A DNA stretch of 60,001 nucleotides from an uncultured Eubacteriales bacterium. GTDB taxonomy: Bacteria; Bacillota; Clostridia; Oscillospirales; Butyricicoccaceae. The notes under the pieces were generated by a model. It saw only the letters and a list, made by a program, of their open reading frames with translations, did no database searches and had not been told where the DNA came from. Shown here piece by piece: positions 50,739 to 58,599 of the stretch. Every line of letters starts with the position of its first letter. Positions within the stretch are counted from its first letter, which is position 1. The position numbers and the translations under genes are program-made. The stretch spans positions 15,311 to 75,311 of the forward strand of contig CAJUIK010000004.1 of NCBI GenBank assembly GCA_910585875.1, in the 5' to 3' direction.

Positions 50739-51572
50739 TCAAGGCAAAGCCCAGAAAGCCTCGGCGTCCTGGGTGACGACGGAGGCTTCGGAGCCGGCGT
50801 ATCCGTCGGGAACCAGCTCGATCCGGGCTTGCCAGTCGGCTTCAAAGTCCCCGCTGTTGGAAACCATACAGCAGAAGCGGAAGGTGTTTTTAGCCATATA
50901 ATCCAGCCAATGGGAAAGGTCTGAGGGCGAATTGGGGTGGAAAAACTTGTCCCAAGTCGTCAATTTGTGGCTCCGCCCTTCGATATAGGCCCGTCGCAGA
51001 CCGGGCAAATCCAGATAATCGCCGTTTTCATCGAAAAATACAGCCCGATAGCTGGGATCCAACAAAATCCATTGGTTCAGCCGGGCGGAATAAGCGTGGA
51101 CTACCACATGACAATCGGAAAAAGGCTGCTCGGAGGGAAGGCCGTAAACAGATTTGGCTTTCACGCCATAAGCCCGAAGCAGGCCGGAGAGGATCGTGGC
51201 CAAGCCTTGGCAATTGACGGATTGATCGTGAGCCTCGCAGTATTCCACAGCGGAATCCACAGTAAAAGGCCAGGGCGGCGAGAGATAGCCGTTTTGATAA
51301 AAATGGCTGCTTGTCCAATCCAGCAAAGCCAGAATTAGCTCCATATCCTCCAGGCTTTCCATCTTTTGATCCAAATCATAGCGCTCAATGGTCTGCCGGC
51401 AGCTTTCCCGGGCAAATAAGTCGTAAGTAAAGTCGATTTTCGGCCCGTCTCCAGAAAAATCCGGGAATTGACGCAGCAACTCCAGCCTCTGTTCCAGGGT
51501 AACGGAGCCAAAGCGTTCTTCGCCTTGTTCCGGCTCGCCCGCCCGCTGGCCTTGGGAAACTATACAGTTCAT
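50739..51572 (-). CDS. Transglutaminase-like domain protein
   Basis: 277 aa. The catalytic triad of the transglutaminase-like superfamily is visible: Cys in SVNCQGLATILSGLLRAYGV, His in DCHVVVHAYSARLNQWI and Asp in LLDPSYRAVFF. No signal peptide is apparent, so it appears cytoplasmic. Members act as peptidases or are non-catalytic; no substrate can be named. GGGGG lies 9 nt before ATG 51572. Confidence 0.82.
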   Translation of the reverse strand: MNCIVSQGQRAGEPEQGEERFGSVTLEQRLELLRQFPDFSGDGPKIDFTYDLFARESCRQTIERYDLDQKMESLEDMELILALLDWTSSHFYQNGYLSPPWPFTVDSAVEYCEAHDQSVNCQGLATILSGLLRAYGVKAKSVYGLPSEQPFSDCHVVVHAYSARLNQWILLDPSYRAVFFDENGDYLDLPGLRRAYIEGRSHKLTTWDKFFHPNSPSDLSHWLDYMAKNTFRFCCMVSNSGDFEADWQARIELVPDGYAGSEASVVTQDAEAFWALP

Positions 51573-51617
51573 GTTTTGTACCCCCTGTTCTTGTTCCTTT
51601 TCGGGATTTACAAAATC

Positions 51618-51646
51618 AGTATAATGCCGGATGGGTAGAATTGCAA
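51618..51646 (-). promoter_or_regulatory. Promoter of the transglutaminase-like gene
   Basis: Minus strand TTGCAA (51646-51641), 17 bp, TATACT (51623-51618). Confidence 0.65.
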
Positions 51647-51659
51647 GAGTTAAAGTTCC

Positions 51660-51689
51660 AAAAAATAAGCGCCCGAAAGGGCGCTTATT
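51660..51689 (-). terminator. Terminator of the GHKL-XRE pair
   Basis: AATAAGCGCCC - GAAA - GGGCGCTTATT; on the minus strand followed by TTTTTGG. It lies directly before the promoter of the next minus-strand gene. Confidence 0.82.
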
Positions 51690-51704
51690 CTGGAACGCAA
51701 GGGA

Positions 51705-51917
51705 TTAGCTTTCCAGGATATCGTCGATGGAGATGTTGAGGGCGTTCAAGATGCGGGATAGGGTGTCGATGGTGAAATTATCCTGGCCGCGTTCGATGAG
51801 GCCCAGCACAGAAGCGGTGGTGCCGGCCCGGTAGGCCAGTTCTTCCTGGGTTAAACCTCGGGATTTTCGTTGGGATCGAAGGCCCCGCCCCAGCCGGCGG
51901 CGCAATTCTTGGGACAT
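51705..51917 (-). CDS. Small XRE-family helix-turn-helix regulator
   Basis: 70 aa, essentially one Cro/CI-type HTH domain: LRSQRKSRGLTQEELAYRAG then TTASVLGLIERGQDNFTIDT and LSRILNALNISIDDILES. It can bind DNA as a dimer but has no sensor domain. It starts 3 nt after the stop of the GHKL gene (AAGGAGGCC RBS), so both are made from one mRNA. Confidence 0.93.
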   Translation of the reverse strand: MSQELRRRLGRGLRSQRKSRGLTQEELAYRAGTTASVLGLIERGQDNFTIDTLSRILNALNISIDDILES

Positions 51918-51920
51918 TTT

Positions 51921-53213
51921 TTATAGGCCTCCTTTCTCTGGTGGAATGAATACAAATCCGTAGACGTTGCGCCCTTGGCGCAAAAGAGCTTGTCGGCGGG
52001 TGACGACCGCCCGCCGGCCCAGGCCGTCGAACTGAATGAACAGGGATTTGGTCATCAAAGCCGGGTCTTTCCCATATTCTTGAATCCAAACGCTGGCTTT
52101 ACAGGGAGACAGGGTTTCCAGCAAGTCTGGGAAGCCCAGGCCCGAACCGCCTTGGGTGTTGCCGGCAGCGCCCAAACGGCGAAGGACGGCCAGGGGAAAA
52201 GGAGGGCCGTTGTCGGCGATTTCGATGCGATAACAACCGCCGGACTGGCCCAAAATCAGTTGGATTTTGCCAAAATCCGGCCGGTCAGGCCGCTGCAAAC
52301 AGGCCAGGGCGTTGTCCGTTAAAACGCCTATCAATTTTTGCAGGGCCGCCAGGGAAAGCCCCGGCAAATGGGCCAGAGGTCGGGGGGAGGCGGAGACGAT
52401 CAGCTCGAAAGCCGTCTGCCGGGCGGCGCACTGCTTATCGAAATCCCGCAGCTGCCGGTCCAAAGTCAGCAGACCCGAAGAGGGCAGGCTTTTTTGGCCT
52501 GGCGCGGCCAAGGCGGCCTGGAGAGCGGTCAGCTCTTCCTGGGCCAGAGCCAGTTCCGGGCCGGCTTCCGCGTCGGCCCTTGTTCTAATTCGGCCCAGCT
52601 CCTCTGCCCAAGCCGCCGCCGATTGAGACAGGTGTTTTTGCCGGTGGGCCTGGCTGGAAATCTCGGTCTGCATCCGCCGCATACCGGCGGAGAGACAAGC
52701 CAGCGCGGCGGCCAGCAAAACGGACGCCGGCGGGTAGTCCGGCCGGCAAAGCAGGCCGACCAGCCCCAAAGAGAGGCACAGAATACCGGCGGAAAACAGC
52801 CGATCCCCCATCCAGACAGGCCGAAAAGGCCGACGGCGCAGGGGAACAAAAGCCGACGCCAACAGCGCGGACGGCGCCAGGAGCCCGGATAGAATCCCAC
52901 TGAATTCTGTCAGGCGGGACAACCGGTCGATCAGCGCTTGAGCGGATTCCAACAGGAAAAGGGACACGGAGTACTGGCAGAGCAGGCTGGCCAAAGCGGG
53001 CAAAAGCGGCGTCCGCTTTTGGGCAGGCAGCGCCAGCAAAGCCGCGGCGGAAAAGGCCAGTCCCCAGAGAGCCAAAGGGATGCTCTCGCCCAAGGCCCAA
53101 GCCAGCGCGGCGCCGCAAAAGCCAAAGACCAGGGAAGATCTGCCGGTTGCCGCCGGGGCTCCCAAACGCCAGCTGATAGAAAGCAGAACAAGGCAGCGCA
53201 TAAACCGGATCAT
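51921..53213 (-). CDS. GHKL ATPase-domain membrane protein, histidine-kinase-like
   Basis: 430 aa. Five or six TM helices (about 28-175), a coiled-coil-like segment (185-270) and a C-terminal GHKL domain with N box LIGVLTDNALACL (295-306), G1 box IEIADNGPPFP (330-340) and G2 box GGSGLGFPDLL (355-365). In AgrC-type kinases the helix before the ATPase carries RHD...N; the matching stretch here, GRIRTRADAEAG (207-218), has no histidine. It may therefore be a sensor without autophosphorylation, or an unrelated His is used. AAGGAG lies 9 nt upstream of ATG 53213. Paired with an XRE regulator, not a response regulator. Confidence 0.8.
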   Translation of the reverse strand: MIRFMRCLVLLSISWRLGAPAATGRSSLVFGFCGAALAWALGESIPLALWGLAFSAAALLALPAQKRTPLLPALASLLCQYSVSLFLLESAQALIDRLSRLTEFSGILSGLLAPSALLASAFVPLRRRPFRPVWMGDRLFSAGILCLSLGLVGLLCRPDYPPASVLLAAALACLSAGMRRMQTEISSQAHRQKHLSQSAAAWAEELGRIRTRADAEAGPELALAQEELTALQAALAAPGQKSLPSSGLLTLDRQLRDFDKQCAARQTAFELIVSASPRPLAHLPGLSLAALQKLIGVLTDNALACLQRPDRPDFGKIQLILGQSGGCYRIEIADNGPPFPLAVLRRLGAAGNTQGGSGLGFPDLLETLSPCKASVWIQEYGKDPALMTKSLFIQFDGLGRRAVVTRRQALLRQGRNVYGFVFIPPEKGGL

Positions 53214-53616
53214 GTCGGCAGGCTCCTTCCCCCGTGTTTTCGGATGGGCGCCTCAAGGAAAAACCGCCGCTGCGCCAGCGTAAGCTGACAATTTGCCTGT
53301 TAACGCCGGGTTTCGGCTGGGTTCTACAACAAAGTGAAGACTCATCCAAAATAAAATTACCACTGAATGATAGAAAGATATAGCTTGTCGACGAAAAAAA
53401 GATATCGGTTATTATCGAAAGAGAGGAGATAAAAAAGCAAATTAAAAAAGAAAATAAGCGTATTTTCTCGAAAAATTATTGGAGAGGAAGAGCAGCATTG
53501 ACAGACCTTATTGGGAGGGGAGCGCCTTTTCTTCGGCCGCCGGGACGGAATGGGGAAAGAGAGCGAAAAAGGGAGAAGAAAACGGCGGCTTTCCGGCGAT
53601 TTCGGACAAGATATCC
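53214..53616. other. AT-rich divergent gap, no gene seen
   Basis: About 400 bp; 53330-53500 is strongly AT-rich with several related TATCG/TCGA-containing short repeats (for example TATCGGTTATTATCGAAAG). No open frame has a convincing ribosome binding site, and I could not place a good promoter for the GHKL gene. Confidence 0.5.
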
Positions 53617-53645
53617 TTGTCAAGAGAGGCAAAATGGGGTATACT
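53617..53645 (+). promoter_or_regulatory. Promoter of sepF
   Basis: TTGTCA (53617-53622), 17 bp, TATACT (53640-53645). It leaves a leader of about 85 nt containing a GCCGC-TTGG-GCGGC-type hairpin. Confidence 0.6.
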
Positions 53646-53737
53646 ACTTATAGTTATGGACGAGCTTGCAAACAAGTTCGGCGTGTCAATCATCAGCTTC
53701 GCCGCGTTGGGCGGCGTTTTCAACGGAGGTCTGCAAA

Positions 53738-54139
53738 GTGGCGTTAGAAAAATTGAAGGCGTTTATAGGGTTCGACGACGATGAGAATTACGGCGGTTAT
53801 ACATATGGGGTGGAAGACAACCGCGCTTTGGATCCGGAACCGGTGGACAACGCGCCGCTGACCATGCCCGTTCCCGCCGCCGTCCACCAAATTGTGTCCA
53901 TTCGCACCAATCGGTTTGAGGACGCCAGCCTGGCGGTGGACGAGCTGAAGGCGGGCCGCACTGTGGCGCTGAACGTCCAGGCGGCCACAGTGGAGGTGAC
54001 GCGGCGGATCATTGATTTTGTCAGCGGCGCAGTGTATGCCCGGGACGGCCACATCGCCCAGATTGCCACCGGCACTTACTTAATCGCGCCCCACAGCGTG
54101 GACGTGCGGGACGAAACTCGAAATCCCCGATATTTTTAA
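53738..54139 (+). CDS. sepF: Cell division protein SepF
   Basis: 133 aa. Short N-terminal membrane-binding helix (MALEKLKAFIGF), a linker, then the SepF fold with HQIVSIRTNRFEDASLAVDE, ALNVQAATVEVTRRIIDFVS then GAVYA and IAQIATGTYLIAPHSVDV. It ties FtsZ filaments to the membrane. The start is GTG 53738 with GGAGG 8 nt before. Here it is not beside ylmE/ylmG as in many Firmicutes but followed by an acetyltransferase gene 12 nt later. Confidence 0.95.
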   Translation: MALEKLKAFIGFDDDENYGGYTYGVEDNRALDPEPVDNAPLTMPVPAAVHQIVSIRTNRFEDASLAVDELKAGRTVALNVQAATVEVTRRIIDFVSGAVYARDGHIAQIATGTYLIAPHSVDVRDETRNPRYF

Positions 54140-54151
54140 GAGGCGGAAACA

Positions 54152-54643
54152 ATGGGGAATAGGGCGGACGAAATAATCCCTGTAGACAGCGAATGGAGAG
54201 CGGAAATCGACCGGCTGATAGAGAGGGAATGGGCGGGGCCGATGGTTGCGACCAACGGCGTTCTGCACAATACTTCTCAGGCGGAGGGCTTCGTTTTTTT
54301 GTCCTCAGGCCAGTTGGCCGGATATTTGCTCTATTGCCTGGAAAAGGGAGAATGCGAGGTTTTGGTTTTACACAGCTTGGCGGAAAACCGCGGAGTTGGA
54401 TCGGCGCTGTTGCGTTCGGCGGTCCAAAAAGCCAAACAGGGCGGCTGCGGCCGGATTTGGCTGGTTACGACGAACGACAACGTCCGCGCCGTCCGGTTTT
54501 ACCAACGGTTTGGCATGGAGCTGAAGGCTGTGCGCATCGGCGCAATGGACCAGGCCAGAGCCAGCCTGAAGCCCTCTATCCCGCTGATTGGGAGCGACGG
54601 GATCCCAATCAAGCATGAATTTGAGTTTGAAATGATTCTCTGA
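54152..54643 (+). CDS. GNAT family N-acetyltransferase
   Basis: 163 aa. The acetyl-CoA binding motif is SLAENRGVGSALLRSAVQKA (the Q/RxxGxG/A signature as NRGVGSA), followed by WLVTTNDNVRAVRFYQRFGM, typical of GNAT motif B. The acceptor is unknown. It lies 12 nt after sepF on the same transcript and ends at a terminator; no RimI-like partner is visible. Confidence 0.9.
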   Translation: MGNRADEIIPVDSEWRAEIDRLIEREWAGPMVATNGVLHNTSQAEGFVFLSSGQLAGYLLYCLEKGECEVLVLHSLAENRGVGSALLRSAVQKAKQGGCGRIWLVTTNDNVRAVRFYQRFGMELKAVRIGAMDQARASLKPSIPLIGSDGIPIKHEFEFEMIL

Positions 54644-54654
54644 AACAAAAAACG

Positions 54655-54687
54655 ACGGCGGCGCCTGAGGGCCTGCCGCCGTTTTTT
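54655..54687 (+). terminator. Terminator of sepF-GNAT
   Basis: ACGGCGGC - 12 nt - GCCGCCGT followed by TTTTT. Confidence 0.75.
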
Positions 54688-54819
54688 ACTGTTTGGAAGA
54701 AAAGGCGCCCTGTCTGCATGGCGGGCGGAATGGAAATCACCTGTGTTCATAGGCGAAAGGGTATCATATCTCCGCCTCCCGGCCCATAGAATAGAAAGAA
54801 AGCTGGGAGGGAAGAAAAG

Positions 54820-55461
54820 GTGTCGGAAAAAACAAGAGGACGGCTGTATGTGGCCGTATGCGTCGCCTGTCTGCTCACCTGCGCCGCGTTGATCGCCAGC
54901 ATTTTCTTTGGCCGGCCCATTGGCGGCCCAAAACCGGAGATCCACCGGCCCAGAATGGAGCAGATCGGGCAGGAACAAGAGCAGGAACAGCGACAATCGC
55001 AGGAGGGGGCCTTGGGTATGGACGAGATGCTGATTACAGAGGATTACGCCGCTGGGCTTTTGACTCAGCTTGCGCCGGAAAATCTGCCGCTGCGGGATAT
55101 CCGGGTAGGCGTCAGCGGCGCCGGTCTGGTGGCGGTGGCGGCCACGGCAGACCGGGAGAAATTCAAAGATTATCTGGAAGACGTAGGCGTGGACCTGGGT
55201 TTCCGAGGGGCCATGTTTCTGACATTGCTGCCCAAAGAAACCCCGTTGACCGCCGCGTTTTCCTGCCAGGGGGATCAAATCGGCGACCTGACTCTGGCGC
55301 CGGCGGCGCTGCAAATCAATGGGACGGACCTGGATACGTCGCTGCTGCCCCAGGGGTTTTGCGAAAGCCTTTCTCAGATGATGAACAACGCCTTGGCCCA
55401 GGCCGGGCCGGGGTATACCAAAATCAGCTTTCGGGACGGCGCTTTTGTACTGCGCCCTTAA
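54820..55461 (+). CDS. Hypothetical membrane-anchored protein, 213 aa
   Basis: One N-terminal TM helix (LYVAVCVACLLTCAALIASI, about 9-28), a Gln/Glu-rich linker (EQEQEQRQSQEG), then a 150-aa extracytoplasmic domain with alternating strands (IRVGVSGAGLVAVAATADRE; ALQINGTDLDTSLLP). No known family; the topology resembles small clostridial wall/membrane accessory proteins. The start is GTG 54820 after GGGAGGGAAG. Monocistronic. Confidence 0.68.
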   Translation: MSEKTRGRLYVAVCVACLLTCAALIASIFFGRPIGGPKPEIHRPRMEQIGQEQEQEQRQSQEGALGMDEMLITEDYAAGLLTQLAPENLPLRDIRVGVSGAGLVAVAATADREKFKDYLEDVGVDLGFRGAMFLTLLPKETPLTAAFSCQGDQIGDLTLAPAALQINGTDLDTSLLPQGFCESLSQMMNNALAQAGPGYTKISFRDGAFVLRP

Positions 55462-55473
55462 AGGGACAAAAGG

Positions 55474-55503
55474 AAAATCCCCCATTTGGGGGATTTTTCT
55501 TTT
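55474..55503. terminator. Bidirectional intrinsic terminator
   Basis: AAAATCCCCC - ATTT - GGGGGATTTT followed by TCTTTT; T-run also on the minus strand. Between the convergent genes ending at 55461 and 55550. Confidence 0.82.
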
Positions 55504-55549
55504 ATGTTCCGTTTCCGCCGCCAAAAGGAGGGGCGGAACGCTCGGTTTT

Positions 55550-56353
55550 TTACCAGGTGCGGGAATCGATGGCGCGGAACTGGGCCACGGTGGGCACATG
55601 GGAATTCAGGCCGCCGTCCACGGTGATAACCTGGCCGCTGACATAGGCGCTTTCGTCGGAGCCGAAATAAACGCAGGCATGGCCGATATCTTCCGGGCAG
55701 CCATACCGGTTGACCATGATATTGCTCAGGAAGATATCTTTCAACACCTGGGGAATACGGGCTTCGTTGTCCGGGGTGACAATCAGGCCCGGACGCACGC
55801 AGTTACAGCGGATATTGTCCTTTCCATATTGCAGCGCCACAGATTTTGTCAGCACGTCTACGCCCGCCTTGGCGCAGGCATAGGCGGTGGCGCCCAGGTC
55901 GCCGCCGCAGGCGGCCATAGAGCCGATGTTGACAATGGAGCCGCCCTGGGGATTTTTGCGCATATGGGGCAGTACGCATTTTGTCACATAAAAGGGCCCC
56001 CGGATATCGCTGGCGAAAATATCGTCCCACATCTCCAGCGTGACTTCGTCTACCCGGCCGTCTTTCAGTCCTACATTGGCGGCGTTATTGACCAAGACGT
56101 CGATGCGGCCATAAGTATTTACCGTATCTTCCACCAGCTTTTCGATGCTGGAGGGCACTGTAATATCCATGGCGTGGAAGCTGGCTTTGCCGCCCTCCGC
56201 CGTGATGGCGTCTACGACGGCCTGGCCCTTTTCCGCCCGGCGCCCGCAGACGATTACCTGAGCGCCTTCCGCGGCGTAAAGACGGGCGATGCCCACGCCG
56301 ATGCCGCCAGTGGAGCCGGTGATGACGGCGACTTTGTCCTTTAATCTGTTCAT
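55550..56353 (-). CDS. Short-chain dehydrogenase/reductase
   Basis: 267-aa Rossmann-fold oxidoreductase. TGSTGGIGVGIARLYAAEGA (TGxxxGIG cofactor motif), CGRRAEKGQ, LVNNAANVG (NNAA), catalytic Ser in VNIGSMAACGGDLGATAYAC and the YxxxK as YACAK. CGRR after strand 2 suggests NADP(H) but this is an inference. The substrate is unknown; classical SDRs of gut Clostridia act on ketones, alcohols or steroids. GAAAAGAGG precedes the ATG. Monocistronic. Confidence 0.92.
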   Translation of the reverse strand: MNRLKDKVAVITGSTGGIGVGIARLYAAEGAQVIVCGRRAEKGQAVVDAITAEGGKASFHAMDITVPSSIEKLVEDTVNTYGRIDVLVNNAANVGLKDGRVDEVTLEMWDDIFASDIRGPFYVTKCVLPHMRKNPQGGSIVNIGSMAACGGDLGATAYACAKAGVDVLTKSVALQYGKDNIRCNCVRPGLIVTPDNEARIPQVLKDIFLSNIMVNRYGCPEDIGHACVYFGSDESAYVSGQVITVDGGLNSHVPTVAQFRAIDSRTW

Positions 56354-56400
56354 AGTAAGAACCTCTTTTCCATGTTTTGTGGAATTGTCTTCCTGTCTTA

Positions 56401-56429
56401 ATCATATCCGCCCCTAAGGCCATTGTCAA
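56401..56429 (-). promoter_or_regulatory. Promoter of the short-chain dehydrogenase gene
   Basis: Minus strand TTGACA (56429-56424), 17 bp, TATGAT (56406-56401), the same hexamers as the pncB promoter. Confidence 0.72.
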
Positions 56430-56490
56430 GAGGAAACAGAGGAAAAACGCGCCATATTTTTGGGGCGGAGCCAGGGCTGAAGAGCGGCAT

Positions 56491-56513
56491 AAAAACCCCG
56501 CCTTCCGGCGGGG
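56491..56513 (-). terminator. Terminator of spoIIR
   Basis: CCCCGCC - TTCC - GGCGGGG, on the minus strand followed by TTTTTATG; 35 nt past the spoIIR stop. Confidence 0.75.
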
Positions 56514-56548
56514 TCTTGAACAAAATAAACGGATTTTGGGAGATTCTT

Positions 56549-57166
56549 TTAAGAGCGGAGGCTGTGGACCAACTTGCCCCAAAGCTCCGCCGTTTTGAAC
56601 CTGGCGGAATACTCGACGCCGTCCCTGGTCATAAAACGGATTTCCCCAGGCTCCAAGCCGGCTTCCCGGGCAGTCTGCTCAAATTCCTGGCTGCAAGCCG
56701 GGTCGCACAGAGGCGGCAACATGACGCACCACCAGTTTTTTCCTTGCCCGCTGCCGATAGTCACTCGCACTGCGTCGTAATAGCCGGCGGGCAGGGAAAA
56801 ATCGTCATAATGGCGGGTGTCGAAATACATATTGGCCCGCTGGACCTTCACAGGGTAATCATAGCCCTGCCGCCGGACCTCCTGCTGGCCGGCCAAGCGA
56901 ATGGCGTCCAGAAAATCCTGGTCGATTTCCCCGGCTTCCAGCTGGTCCTGCCGAGCCTGGGCGGCTTGGAGCACTGCGTCTCGCACTTGCAATTTGAGCT
57001 GCTGGTCTTGGTCGCTGTCGCTGTTGGCCACCACATGGAGCCGGGTGATTTTTTCCGCCAAGCGGTTTTGCGCCCGGACCGGCGCCGCCGCCATGGAGAA
57101 CAATGTAAAGAGGAGCCCGCAGATCAGCGCCAGCTCCCAGCGCTTTAATTTCAAAAACTTTGACAT
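56549..57166 (-). CDS. spoIIR: Stage II sporulation protein R
   Basis: 205 aa with an N-terminal signal/TM segment (LALICGLLFTLFSMAAAPVR). The SpoIIR core is seen as KITRLHVVANSDSDQDQQLK then LQVRDAVL, and YPVKVQRANMYFDTRHYDDF then SLPAGYYDAVRVTIGSGQGK and NWWCVMLPPLC. In the family it is made in the forespore under sigma-F and signals to SpoIIGA to process pro-sigma-E in the mother cell. ATG 57166 follows AAAGGCGGG. It is the clearest sign that this organism forms endospores. No sigma-F promoter was recognised in the repeat region upstream. Confidence 0.95.
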   Translation of the reverse strand: MSKFLKLKRWELALICGLLFTLFSMAAAPVRAQNRLAEKITRLHVVANSDSDQDQQLKLQVRDAVLQAAQARQDQLEAGEIDQDFLDAIRLAGQQEVRRQGYDYPVKVQRANMYFDTRHYDDFSLPAGYYDAVRVTIGSGQGKNWWCVMLPPLCDPACSQEFEQTAREAGLEPGEIRFMTRDGVEYSARFKTAELWGKLVHSLRS

Positions 57167-57185
57167 GGAAAACCCGCCTTTCTTC

Positions 57186-57301
57186 CCCAAAAAATCTGCG
57201 ATTTTTCGGGGATCCCTTCTGATTGAATAGATTTCCGCCGAATGAATCGCCAGAAATCGCTTCGCCGGCGAACCGGCGTCCCATCTTCGATGGGTCCCAG
57301 G
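57186..57301 (-). repeat. 116-bp structured tandem repeat, copy 1
   Basis: First of two head-to-tail copies between ispE and spoIIR. It can form several hairpins: CCCGAAAAATC/GATTTTTTGGG (minus-strand view, one G-U), GATTTCTG/CGGAAATC (one U-G), CGCCGG-TTCG-CCGGCG and CCCATC-GAA-GATGGG. The hairpin nearest spoIIR ends 5 nt before its ribosome binding site. Confidence 0.85.
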
Positions 57302-57417
57302 CCCAAAAAATCTACGATTTTTCGGGGACCCCTTTTAATTAGATAGATTTCCGCCGAATGAATCGCCGGAAATCGTTTGGCCGGCGAACTGGCGCCCCAT
57401 CTTCGATGGATCCCGGC
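57302..57417 (-). repeat. 116-bp structured tandem repeat, copy 2
   Basis: Second copy, differing from the first at about 13 positions, nearly all transitions. The same hairpins are kept, some with swapped G-C/G-U pairs. Nothing else with this sequence was noticed in the window. Together with 57418-57483, which shows nothing else, the copies fill the 317-bp ispE-spoIIR gap. Confidence 0.85.
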
Positions 57418-57483
57418 CTCCTGACCGGCTATGAGGGGAGTATGGACAGGGTTTTCAGGGTTTATACAGGGCGGGGAAGAAAA

Positions 57484-58341
57484 TCAGCAGACGGGCCGGG
57501 CGACCCAGGTTTGGATACCGGGGAAGGGCAATGTTTTCAGCGCCGCCCGAGCCTGGCTTTCATGGGCAAAGATTCCATAGACCGCCGAACCGGAACCAGT
57601 CATTCGAGCGCCCAAGGCGCCGGCGGCCAGCAGCGCTTGACGGATTTCTTCAATCTGAGGCCGCTGGGGCAGGGCGGCGGCTTCCATGACGTTGGCCAGC
57701 AGCCCGCCGATCCGAGGCAGATCCCCCTGGGACAAGGCTTCCAGCATAGCGGGGGAGTCGGGCCTGCCCTGGATGGGGGCCTGGTCGATTTCCTCATATA
57801 GCTTTTTGGTGGAGATGGAGAACTTGGGCTTGACCACCGCCAGGGCGCAATCGGGCAGCGGCGGGGCGGGGGACAAAATTTCCCCAATGCCTCGGGCCAA
57901 ACGGCAGCCTCCTTCCAGGCAAAAGGGCACGTCCGCCCCCAGCTTCAGGCCGATTGCCTTCAGCTTTTCCAAGGAAAAGGGTCTGCCGTGGGCTTGGTTG
58001 AGCAGACGGAGCACAGCGGCGGCGTCCGCGCTGCCGCCGGCCATGCCGGCGCCCACGGGGATGCGCTTGCGCAGATCGATAAAAACCGCCCCTCGGCGGC
58101 CCAGGGCCTCAAAAAAGAGCAGAGCCGCCCGGTAGGCGATGTTTCGCTGGTCGCAGGGCACATAGGGCAGGTTGCAGCGCAGCAGGACGCCTGTCCGCCG
58201 GGCTGGTTTGACCGTGACGATATCGCACAGGGAAACAGTGTGCATAATGGTTTGGATTTCATGATATCCGTCTGGCCGAAGTCCCGCGATATCCAGGGTT
58301 AAATTGATTTTAGCATAGGCTTTTCCACTTTGTGTACGCAA
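57484..58341 (-). CDS. ispE: 4-diphosphocytidyl-2-C-methyl-D-erythritol kinase
   Basis: 285-aa GHMP kinase of the MEP isoprenoid pathway. AYAKINLTLDIAGLRPDGYH then EIQTIMHTVSLCD is the family N-terminus; PVGAGMAGGSADAAAVLRLL is the ATP-binding GHMP motif; ARMTGSGSAVYGIFAH is the C-terminal one. I place the start at TTG 58341, 5 nt after AGGGAGG; the frame is open further upstream but those codons match no family residues. Same strand as spoIIR, which lies beyond the tandem repeat. Confidence 0.95.
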   Translation of the reverse strand: MRTQSGKAYAKINLTLDIAGLRPDGYHEIQTIMHTVSLCDIVTVKPARRTGVLLRCNLPYVPCDQRNIAYRAALLFFEALGRRGAVFIDLRKRIPVGAGMAGGSADAAAVLRLLNQAHGRPFSLEKLKAIGLKLGADVPFCLEGGCRLARGIGEILSPAPPLPDCALAVVKPKFSISTKKLYEEIDQAPIQGRPDSPAMLEALSQGDLPRIGGLLANVMEAAALPQRPQIEEIRQALLAAGALGARMTGSGSAVYGIFAHESQARAALKTLPFPGIQTWVARPVC

Positions 58342-58411
58342 GAGATCCTCCCTTTTCACAGCGGCGACGCATGACGCCGCGCGACAAAATAATTTATAAA
58401 AATATCCAAAA

Positions 58412-58443
58412 CGGGCAGCCGCCCCAATAGGGGTAACTGCCCG
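58412..58443 (-). terminator. Terminator of the stalk-domain protein gene
   Basis: On the minus strand CGGGCAG - CCCC-tatt-GGGG - CTGCCCG followed by TTTTGG, then ATATTTTT. Confidence 0.75.
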
Positions 58444-58599
58444 ATAAACCTGAAGCTGTTGCTTGGCCGACAAGATCATATCCGTCGGAATCTACTCTTG
58501 GGGTCTTCTGCTTATTCGCTCAATCTTCTGTAACTTGGGGAAAGGCACGAGGATGAAGCGCCGTTGCTTCTGTCAGCCGGCGCTGTGGAACCGGGAACT

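Noticed and set aside
53656..53784. Leaderless 42-codon ORF (MDELANKFGVSIISF...) at the predicted sepF start site
   Set aside because: It has no RBS, overlaps the sepF start in another frame and its end is a frame-shifted copy of sepF coding sequence.
57186..57417. CRISPR-like array
   Set aside because: Only two directly adjacent 116-bp units with no unique spacers; no cas genes anywhere in the window.
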